DNA of 15,303 nucleotides, from the NCBI GenBank assembly GCA_004325065.1, contig PITI01000288.1, forward strand, positions 1 to 15,303, in the 5' to 3' direction. The position numbers and the translations under genes are program-made. Position 1 is the first letter of the stretch; each line of letters opens with the position of its first letter. This DNA comes from Hamiltosporidium magnivora (taxonomy: Eukaryota > Microsporidia > Dubosqiidae). The notes beneath the pieces are model-generated. The model had not been told where the DNA came from. It saw nothing but the letters and a program-made list of their open reading frames with translations, and did no database searches. Below, piece after piece: positions 9,726 to 15,303 of this stretch.

Positions 9726-9731
9726 TTTATT
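9726..9731 (-). promoter_or_regulatory. Poly(A) signal of the forkhead gene
   Basis: AATAAA on the minus strand, 22 bases after the forkhead stop codon. This fits the short 3' ends of microsporidian mRNAs. Confidence 0.45.
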
Positions 9732-9753
9732 AAACTTTTCACAAAAAATAAAA

Positions 9754-11013
9754 TCATCTGTTAAATCTCTTAAAGTTTCCACCTCCTTTCCCATGTTTGT
9801 TGAAACTTTGACACCCACTCAACATGAAATCAGAAAGAAGATCTTCATCAGGCAAAGAAACAATGCTTGAACTTCTTTTTTCTTTTCCATTGCTTCCCTG
9901 TCCAATACTAAAGGACGCTTCATTAAATCCCAATTCATTTTCATAATCAGAACAATAAATTGTTCCTTCAGAATGTAAATCCTTGTCATCAAAAAACATT
10001 ACATCTTCTTCTACATCAATCATACGAATATGTGGAACATCCATTCTTAAAAAATTTAAATTGTAACCCACTTTTATACGTTTACTGATGTTTTGTATTT
10101 CCGCCTTCCTTTTTTCAGGTCTGATAGAATATGAACCTATTTTTACAATCTTTTCGCAGGAACTGACCGGTTTAAACAATTCTGTATTACTAACAATTCC
10201 CCGATTGCCTTCATTCTTATTCAATTCATTCTTACCAAATTCATTCTTACAAAATTCATTTTTTTCCGCAAATTCGTCAGTTATTTTTCCAATTAAATCT
10301 TCTTTTGTCAAACTCATAATTTTCTTTTCACTTCTAAAATAACCTTCTCCTCTTTTTCTCATAGAATCCTTTACATTATAATTCATCACTTCTTCTTCCT
10401 TTTCTTCTCGAAGAGAATTTAAATGTTCCGAATCAATGGTCCAGAACATTCCCTTACCTGGCATTTCATTCACCTTTCTTGGTACTCTCTTAAATATTTT
10501 ATTGAGTGAAAGATTATGCCTTATTGAGTTTTTCCATGTAACAGATTCTTTACTACTAAATCCATGTATTTTTTCAAAATACTCATAAATTTCAGACAAA
10601 GTCATCTTTTTATCTTTTTTAGATTTAATTGCCTCCAAAATCAATTGATGGTAACTTTTTTGAACTTTTTTTCCTTTCACACAATTATAGAATGTAAAAT
10701 AGAAACCTTTAAAATCAAATACAAAAGAATCTTTAACTGTCAAACTACAATTCCCTACTTCTACATCATTAATTTTCACATTTCCTTTAATTACATCCAC
10801 ATACCACATTTTTTCACCGCCACAATAATAAAAATACAGCAATACATCTTTTTCTATAAACGTAAAACTCATCTGTATAACACTATACTCCCACCTATCA
10901 CCTATAAGTAACGCAAATCTACTCTCATATTTATTATTTACCAAATTATTTCGTAAAAGAAGCATTGCTTCTGCTACATCGTCAAATTCCTTATCTTCAT
11001 TTTCTCTAAACAT
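9754..11013 (-). CDS. Forkhead transcription factor with a divergent FHA-like N-terminal region
   Basis: The 419-residue protein runs from ATG to TGA. Residues 119-204 form a forkhead (winged-helix) DNA-binding domain: SYHQLILEAI, then TLSEIYEYFEKIHGF, then the recognition helix WKNSIRHNLSLNKIFKRVPR (160-179) and GKGMFWTID in the wing. The recognition helix is near-canonical, so DNA binding is very likely. Residues about 35-112 resemble an FHA domain (LLIGD, then GNVKINDVEVG and a run of short strands), the order seen in yeast Fkh1/Fkh2 and Fhl1, but the usual GR and phospho-binding Ser/His are not clearly kept. A KNEF repeat lies at 251-268. The rest of the C-terminal half is rich in Lys, Ser and acidic residues and appears disordered. 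It probably acts in the nucleus as a regulator; which Fkh member it corresponds to is unclear. The start has an AAATTTAAAATG context. Confidence 0.92.
   Translation of the reverse strand: MFRENEDKEFDDVAEAMLLLRNNLVNNKYESRFALLIGDRWEYSVIQMSFTFIEKDVLLYFYYCGGEKMWYVDVIKGNVKINDVEVGNCSLTVKDSFVFDFKGFYFTFYNCVKGKKVQKSYHQLILEAIKSKKDKKMTLSEIYEYFEKIHGFSSKESVTWKNSIRHNLSLNKIFKRVPRKVNEMPGKGMFWTIDSEHLNSLREEKEEEVMNYNVKDSMRKRGEGYFRSEKKIMSLTKEDLIGKITDEFAEKNEFCKNEFGKNELNKNEGNRGIVSNTELFKPVSSCEKIVKIGSYSIRPEKRKAEIQNISKRIKVGYNLNFLRMDVPHIRMIDVEEDVMFFDDKDLHSEGTIYCSDYENELGFNEASFSIGQGSNGKEKRSSSIVSLPDEDLLSDFMLSGCQSFNKHGKGGGNFKRFNR
10210..10263 (-). repeat. In-frame short repeat (KNEF/KNEL) in the forkhead gene
   Basis: A 15-base degenerate repeat encodes KNEFC-KNEFG-KNELN-KNE at residues 251-268. 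Being in units of 15 bases, it can expand or shrink without breaking the frame, in a linker outside both domains. Confidence 0.7.
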
Positions 11014-11050
11014 TTTAAATTTTTTTTATTTATTTTTTTTTATTTACCGT
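11014..11050 (-). promoter_or_regulatory. A-rich leader with AAATTT box of the forkhead gene
   Basis: The minus strand directly before the ATG is almost pure A/T and ends in AAATTTAAAATG. AAATTT-like boxes just upstream of start codons have been described in microsporidia. The match here is a few bases in AT-rich DNA, so it is only suggestive. Confidence 0.35.
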
Positions 11051-11287
11051 TCTGTTTGATTATTTAAATATTTTTTTTTAATAAAAAATCGTTATTTGTT
11101 TTCTTTTTAATTTTTTTTGGAATCCAAAAAATAAAATAAATTCCGAATTTAATTTAACTAATAAAGAAATAAAATAAATGTAAAAATAGAAGTGATAAAT
11201 TATAATTTGTTTGCTAATTAATTAATTTTTATTTTTAGATTTTTATAGATTTTTACAGATTTTCATCTTTATAGGTTTGTATTTTTG

Positions 11288-11344
11288 GATATTTGTATTT
11301 ATAGATATTTGTATTTATAGATATTTGTATTTATAGATATTTAT
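11288..11344 (+). repeat. 16-bp tandem repeat, about 3.5 copies
   Basis: The unit GATATTTGTATTTATA occurs three times without change (11288-11335), followed by a partial copy. Looser TAGATTTTTATAGATTTTTA repeats precede it from about 11235. It lies upstream of the forkhead gene. Confidence 0.9.
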
Positions 11345-11345
11345 T

Positions 11346-11411
11346 CAGAGGATTGTAGTCAGAGGTTTGTAGTCAGAGGATTGTAGTCAGATGTTTGTGT
11401 CAGAGGTTTGG
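11346..11411 (+). repeat. 14-bp tandem repeat, about 5 copies
   Basis: The unit CAGAGG(T/A)TTGTAGT occurs three times in a row (11346-11387). Two more diverged copies follow (CAGATGTTTGTGT and CAGAGGTTTGG). It begins one base after the 16-bp array but is a different, less AT-rich sequence. Confidence 0.9.
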
Positions 11412-11788
11412 TATTACTAATATCAGAGACATTAGTTCATTACAATTACTTTGATTTTTCATATTTCTTTTAGGCTTTTTACAATAAAAAATAAATATTG
11501 AAATTTAAGAAAAAAAATATTTATTCCTCGTGCCATATCAACACCCTTTAATTATAGTATTATAGACAACACACTTTTTAATTATAGTCTCTAATTTCAT
11601 ACTTTTATATTTTGTTTGTTATTCTTAATTTAAGACACATTGTGATTAATTAAATCGTTAGTCAGTAAAAATCAGTCCTTTAATATAAACGGCTTAATTT
11701 GTTAGTAAATTACCAGTTAAATTATAAATGTTATAGATTGAAGAAAATATCATGAAATAAAAAAAAATGCCTTTTAGAAATACAGATA
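11412..11788. other. AT-rich spacer between tandem arrays
   Basis: No gene is seen. A 6-bp hairpin (ACTAAT/ATTAGT) lies near 11416-11436. Confidence 0.5.
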
Positions 11789-12060
11789 TAATAGAGGGTT
11801 TTATTTGATATATGTGGTAATAAGAGGGTGTTAATTGATAAGTCGTGTTAATAAGAGGGGGTGTTAGTGATAAGTCGTGTTAATAAGAGGGGGTGTTAGT
11901 GATAAGTCGTGGTAATAAGAAGGTGTTAATTATATTATCAGTAAATAAGAGGGTGTTAATAATTACCAGTAAATAAAAGGGTGTTAACCATAATACCGGT
12001 AAATCAAGGACTAAAATACCACAATATAAATAAAAGGGTTTTAATTATTAAGATAAAAAT
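11789..12060 (+). repeat. G-rich minisatellite, about nine units of 28-32 bp
   Basis: Nine head-to-tail units begin at 11789, 11818, 11849, 11881, 11913, 11942, 11970, 12000 and 12031. The core is TAATAAGAGGGTGTTA, usually followed by (A/G)TGATAAGTCGTG(T/G). Units at 11849 and 11881 differ by one base and carry GGGGG. The outer units are more diverged, as expected when an array is homogenised in the middle. It lies between the acetyltransferase stop and the forkhead start. Confidence 0.9.
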
Positions 12061-12162
12061 GTAAAATTTATTGTAAAGTATATAAAAAATTCAATATTTG
12101 TAAAACTATATTTTCTACTGAAAATAAGTAAAAAAGAAAATAAAAAGAATAAAAAAACCAAA

Positions 12163-12168
12163 TTTATT
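12163..12168 (-). promoter_or_regulatory. Poly(A) signal touching the acetyltransferase stop
   Basis: AATAAA on the minus strand begins one base after the TAG stop. Such extremely short 3' ends are a microsporidian habit. Confidence 0.5.
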
Positions 12169-12169
12169 C

Positions 12170-12625
12170 CTATTTTGAATGGTAAATCACCATTTCTCTT
12201 TCTGAAGGTTCAAAACCACATTTTTTATAAAATTCTACTGCATCATCACGAGCACAGAGTGCTGTTTTATAGCATTTTAATGAAATAGAACAATCAAGAA
12301 GAGTTTGAATTATTCTCTGACCAATGTGTTGACCACGGTAATCAGGTAGAACCACAATATCTTCTATATGTCCTTTGGTTGCTAATGACCGGATAAATTT
12401 ATGTTCAATAAAAAGTGTTCCTGTTCCTACAATTTTCTGTGTTGTAGTATCAATTGCAACTACAATTTTATAATCTTTTTTATATTTTAATAAGTCGTAT
12501 TGAGACACAAACATGTCTTCTGTGATATTTCCAGTTTCTGTTAAATGTGAAAGAACATTTATAAATCCATTTTTGTAATCCGAAGCTAAAAGATCCCGAA
12601 TTTGTATTTTAGAATCTTTTTCCAT
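12170..12625 (-). CDS. GNA1: Glucosamine-6-phosphate N-acetyltransferase
   Basis: The 151-residue protein transfers acetyl from acetyl-CoA to glucosamine-6-phosphate, giving GlcNAc-6-phosphate on the way to UDP-GlcNAc. It is a single GNAT domain in the size range of fungal Gna1 (about 150-160). Family marks are GTGTLFIEHKFIRSLATKGH (67-86), which carries substrate contacts, IEDIVVLPDYRGQHIG (87-102) with the acetyl-CoA pyrophosphate loop RGQHIG, and CYKTALCARDDAVEFYKKCG (118-137). UDP-GlcNAc feeds chitin in the microsporidian spore wall, so the enzyme probably peaks at spore formation; this is inference. The ATG is the first in the frame. The gene is divergent from the Apn1 gene across 506 bp. 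Confidence 0.93.
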   Translation of the reverse strand: MEKDSKIQIRDLLASDYKNGFINVLSHLTETGNITEDMFVSQYDLLKYKKDYKIVVAIDTTTQKIVGTGTLFIEHKFIRSLATKGHIEDIVVLPDYRGQHIGQRIIQTLLDCSISLKCYKTALCARDDAVEFYKKCGFEPSEREMVIYHSK

Positions 12626-13131
12626 ATGAAACGCGGTTTTTGTGGTTAAAAAAATATTTTTAAAACATTTCGTTTTAAATTTTTGAAGAAATAAAATGGA
12701 ATTTAAAATTTTGTTTTAAAAAAAGTATTTTTGTATTTAAATTTATACTTTACGTTTTAAAAATATTTTACGTTTTAAAAATATTTTACGTTTTAAAAAT
12801 ATTTTACGTTTTAAAAAAAAAAAAATTATTCTAAAATTCTTAAAATAATTTTTAAAGTATTTTTTTTTTTAATTTCATAAAAAAAATAGATTTTAGACTT
12901 TGTTTCTTTTTAAAACCAAATTTATTTTGACTTATATTTTGGAATATTTTTAGGAGAAGAAATTTCTATTCCATAAGCTTTTAAGAAAAATATTTTCCTT
13001 TCATTAACCCTAACAATATATTATTTTCAATTTAAAGTTTCTTTATTCGGTAAATATTTAGTTTTCAAATATTTGATTTTTTAAAACGGTTTGGAAAAAA
13101 AATATTTGTAAATATTTTTGTTGTCCTTGAA
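12626..13131. promoter_or_regulatory. Divergent promoter region of GNA1 and APN1
   Basis: The two start codons face away from each other across this AT-rich 506 bp, so both promoters must lie here. CGTTTTAAA occurs at 12670 and four more times in the tandem repeat at 12749. A CGGTTT core lies close to both starts: ACGCGGTTTT near 12632 and AACGGTTT near 13086. Their roles are unknown. Confidence 0.5.
12749..12816 (+). repeat. 18-bp tandem repeat (about 3.7 copies) in the divergent promoter
   Basis: The unit TTTACGTTTTAAAAATAT starts at 12749, 12767, 12785 and 12803. The first three copies are identical and the fourth runs into an A tract. With a period of 18 it places the ACGTTTTAAA core at regular intervals between two divergent genes, as a repeated protein-binding site would. 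Plain slippage is the alternative. Confidence 0.9.
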
Positions 13132-13977
13132 ATGGAAAAAGAATCTAAAAAATTAGTTGGAGCACATTTATCAGTAGTTAAGGGTATTTATACTGTACAG
13201 GAACAAATGGATCTACTTGGATCAGAAACTTGTGCCTTTTTCGTAAAAAATCAACGAAGATATTTTTCAAGTGGAATGAAAATTGAAGATATTGAAAAAT
13301 TTAAAAAAAATATAAAAAATTCAGAAGTTTTATTGCCACATGGATCATATCTAATAAATCTGGGTAATCCAGATCCAGATATTTTAGAAAAAAGTGTTGC
13401 GTGCCTTAGGGATGATTTAAAGAGATGCAATGATCTTTCTATTAAGTATTACAACATGCATCCAGGAAGTGATGTAAAGAAGAGGGGTATAAAATGTTTA
13501 AAACAGATTGCAAATAAAATAAATGAAGTGATAAAGGATATTCCAAACGTAATTATTCTATTAGAAAATATGGCGGGTCAAGGTACTGTAGTTGGTTCTA
13601 AATTTGAAGAATTAAAAGAAATTTTTTCAAATATTGAAGATAAAAGTAGAATAGGAGTATGTCTTGATACGTGTCATTTATTTGGAGCAGGATACGATAT
13701 CAGAACAGAAGAAAAATTTAGAAAGGTGATGAACCAGTTTGATAAAATCATTGGGTTGGAATATCTCAAAGCAATGCATCTAAATGACAGTAAAGAACCC
13801 TTAGGATCTAAAAAAGACAGACACGAATGCATAGGAAAAGGACATATTGGGTTAGAAGCATTCAAATTTATAATGAATAACGATATTTTTGATAATAAAC
13901 CACTTATTCTAGAAACACCCGAGCCAGAGAAATATGGAGAGGAAATCAAATTACTAAAAAGTTTGATTGAAAAATAA
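13132..13977 (+). CDS. APN1: Endonuclease IV-type AP endonuclease (Apn1)
   Basis: The 281-residue protein matches bacterial Nfo (285 residues) in length. It cuts DNA 5' of abasic sites and trims blocked 3' ends in base excision repair. It is a TIM barrel with three zinc ions, and the expected ligands are present: H70 (LPHGSYLINLGNP), H110 (NMHPGS), E145 (LLENMAGQG), D179 and H182 (CLDTCHLFGAGYD), H216 (AMHLNDS), D229 and H231 (KKDRHECIGKGHIG) and E261 (LILETPEPE). GAHLS at 10-14 is the family opening. It should be active. It lacks the long C-terminal nuclear-import tail of yeast Apn1. The start is the first ATG in frame. An AATAAA follows the stop by 13 bases. Confidence 0.95.
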   Translation: MEKESKKLVGAHLSVVKGIYTVQEQMDLLGSETCAFFVKNQRRYFSSGMKIEDIEKFKKNIKNSEVLLPHGSYLINLGNPDPDILEKSVACLRDDLKRCNDLSIKYYNMHPGSDVKKRGIKCLKQIANKINEVIKDIPNVIILLENMAGQGTVVGSKFEELKEIFSNIEDKSRIGVCLDTCHLFGAGYDIRTEEKFRKVMNQFDKIIGLEYLKAMHLNDSKEPLGSKKDRHECIGKGHIGLEAFKFIMNNDIFDNKPLILETPEPEKYGEEIKLLKSLIEK

Positions 13978-13990
13978 TTTTTATAAAGTA

Positions 13991-13996
13991 AATAAA
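13991..13996 (+). promoter_or_regulatory. Poly(A) signal of APN1
   Basis: AATAAA 13 bases after the TAA stop, within the palindrome AAATAAATTTATTT (13990-14003). Confidence 0.45.
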
Positions 13997-14344
13997 TTTA
14001 TTTTAACTGAATAATTAAATTATTCTTAAATTACACGTTTTTAAAATTTCATTTAAACAATGTAATTTGTAAGAACCATTTTTAGAAATTATTTTTTATT
14101 CTAAAAATTTTTAATTGTCAAAATTATATCCGATATTTAATATATCTTCTTTTTGAAATTTTTTTTAATATAAACGAATTAAATACGAATTGCTATTCAA
14201 AGGCTAATATTCGAGATATACAGTTCTATTTAAACGAATCGAAACATTGAGTCGGTATTCTAAAAGTTCGTAAACATGTATCTTTGTTCTATGCGATATT
14301 AAATGCCTGTAAATTCATTCGATTCTGTCTTACGAAAAATCCCC
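13997..14344. other. AT-rich spacer, right part possibly retroelement
   Basis: No gene is seen. From about 14165 the base composition begins to resemble the retrotransposon relic to the right, and its reverse transcriptase may have begun here, but no motif can be read. Confidence 0.4.
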
Positions 14345-14797
14345 AAACTTCAAATTTTAAGATGGGAAGCAAGAAAATAATATATAGAACTAGTCTTAGG
14401 CTTATGGTGATTACGGTTGTGAAGAATGAATATCGACAAGCGTAATGAAGCGATACTAGGTGTATGTGAAAGAATGAGTTCTCGAAAATATACAGATCAA
14501 AAAGAATGCAATAAAGAGAGTGGCAAATTCGTAATAACTTCAGCTCCAAAATTATATCGAAGTTATGGCCAGAATTTGTGAACGAAGTAAAAAAAACCAG
14601 ACTCCGATGGCTGGGTCATTGCAAACAAATTGCAGAAAGCAGAGTATTAAATAAAGCGTAGATGTTTAAGCTTGAAGGTCGAAGACTTCTGAGTCGTACA
14701 AAATAGAGGGCTAGAGGATGTTAAAAAAGTACACAGTAAGCTTGAAACAGATGAATGGAAAAGCGAGGCGCTTGATTAGGAAAGATGGAGGTTATAG
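14345..14797 (+). mobile_element. Relic of a non-LTR retrotransposon (C-terminal end of reverse transcriptase)
   Basis: Three blocks in shifted frames follow the order known from arthropod-type non-LTR elements. Block 1 (14345-14377) reads KLQILRWEARK, matching the L..WE.KILR helix. Block 2 (14518-14700) reads EWQIRNN, then WPEFVNEVKKTRLRWLGHC (RLRWLGH at 14599-14619), AESRVLNKA, a TAG stop at 14659 and LEGRR. Block 3 (14714-14791), in another frame, reads EDVKKVHSKLETDEWKSEA, then LD, TAG and ERWRL, the usual DVKKDL...W...A.DR.RW tail. The frame change and stops show the copy is dead. RLRWLGH is a well-known signature, so the assignment is firm. The clade is not determined. Confidence 0.85.
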
Positions 14798-15062
14798 TAA
14801 AAAAACCTAAGGCGTTAATAGACCGTAAGTGCATTTAGCCAGTAAATACACTCTTTAAAGATCATAAATATAGTCAGTTGAAGAATCAAAATCGAAGTTC
14901 AGTGAAACCGCTAAATTCCAAATAATATAAATTAATCCGATTAAATTGTATAATATTTTTTCTTGTAGTGATATTATGTAGCTTATTTACCTTAAATAGC
15001 AAATTGTATCCTGATACTCTTCAGAAAGATAAAAATTCGTTTTTTTTTCTATTTTAATAATT

Positions 15063-15235
15063 TTATTTAAAAGTATTACATCTATTTAAAATAGTGGTAA
15101 GTGTTATATTTGTTTTTATGACATTAACGCAGTTCTAGGTTTAACATAAATAATGCTACCCCAACACTCCATCGGTAACCCCTGCGATACCTACGTCCCA
15201 AAGCCTTTCATCATCCAGATGTGTAGAAGCTAATT
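15063..15235. repeat. Dispersed repeat, copy 2
   Basis: This copy matches 5177-5345 in the same orientation (see that entry). On the minus strand it reads HLDDERLWDVGI and then VTDGVLG, longer and cleaner than in copy 1, so this copy is probably less decayed. The sequence continues GC-richer to the window edge (15303). I do not recognise the element. Confidence 0.6.
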
Positions 15236-15303
15236 AATAGGCGAGGCAGTTGCCCGGTGTTCGTTAATGTTAGTTGCATGGAGTGTGATCGAAGGCCGAA
15301 GCC

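Larger units (their letters stand above)
8824..9753. other. AT-rich spacer between integrase relic and forkhead gene
   Basis: The first 250 bases may be the 3' end of the integrase relic. After about 9120 the DNA is very AT-rich, with no gene seen apart from the long hairpin at 9554-9597 and the forkhead gene's poly(A) signal. Confidence 0.5.

Noticed and set aside
10088..10911. Plus-strand open frames inside the forkhead gene
   Set aside because: They are antisense to a clear forkhead coding region and have Phe/Ile-rich translations without domains.
11789..12060. CRISPR array or telomere repeat
   Set aside because: Units are contiguous with no unique spacers and vary in length and sequence, so this is a minisatellite. 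It is internal, and the unit is not a known telomere repeat.
13674..13949. Minus-strand open frame inside APN1
   Set aside because: It is antisense to a complete endonuclease IV with its zinc ligands present.
14289..14549. Minus-strand open frame of 86 codons
   Set aside because: It is the antisense of the retrotransposon relic, whose plus-strand motifs are recognisable.
1..15303. tRNA or rRNA genes
   Set aside because: I saw no cloverleaf with a GTTCRA-type T arm and no conserved rRNA blocks, though a covariance search was not possible.
1..15303. Bacterial origin, because endonuclease IV and GNAT enzymes also occur in bacteria
   Set aside because: The forkhead domain, the Gna1-specific motifs, the AATAAA ends and the lack of ribosome binding sites point to a eukaryote.

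Overview
This window looks like part of a nuclear genome of a microsporidian, an obligate intracellular fungus-like parasite. The DNA is very AT-rich. The intact genes are short and have no visible introns. They end in AATAAA signals that almost touch their stop codons, and their products are eukaryotic: a forkhead transcription factor, a Gna1-type acetyltransferase and an Apn1-type AP endonuclease. Low gene density and many decayed transposons point to one of the larger microsporidian genomes. The genus is not determined, and the organism call is an inference.

Left two thirds (1-9750). This is mostly a graveyard. It holds a GC-richer unrecognised block (2-289), a long gene-free stretch, a decayed unknown frame (about 2803-3411), a decayed non-LTR retrotransposon tail on the minus strand (6432-6623) and a decayed integrase of the KRBA2/SCAND3 type (about 7552-8823). 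Two small divergent genes stand inside it: 1800-2099 on the minus strand and 4626-4949 on the plus strand. They are paralogues that align without gaps over 90 codons, including four cysteines and a hydrophobic N-terminus. I know of no named family that fits. They look like small secreted or surface proteins, and the left copy has ATT where the right copy has its ATG. A weaker possible third copy lies at 3978-4245 (minus).

Gene island (9754-13977). A forkhead transcription factor with a divergent FHA-like N-terminal region (minus) is followed by a minisatellite-rich spacer, then glucosamine-6-phosphate N-acetyltransferase (minus), a 506-bp divergent intergenic region with an 18-bp tandem repeat, and endonuclease IV/Apn1 (plus). 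The acetyltransferase makes a precursor of UDP-GlcNAc, which feeds chitin in the spore wall. Apn1 repairs abasic sites. The forkhead protein is presumably a nuclear regulator. Nothing in the sequence ties the three into one pathway.

Right end (13978-15303). A second retrotransposon tail (14345-14797, plus strand) carries the classic RLRWLGH motif with stops and a frameshift. It is followed by a second copy of a dispersed repeat also found near 5180. I saw no tRNA, rRNA or CRISPR array.
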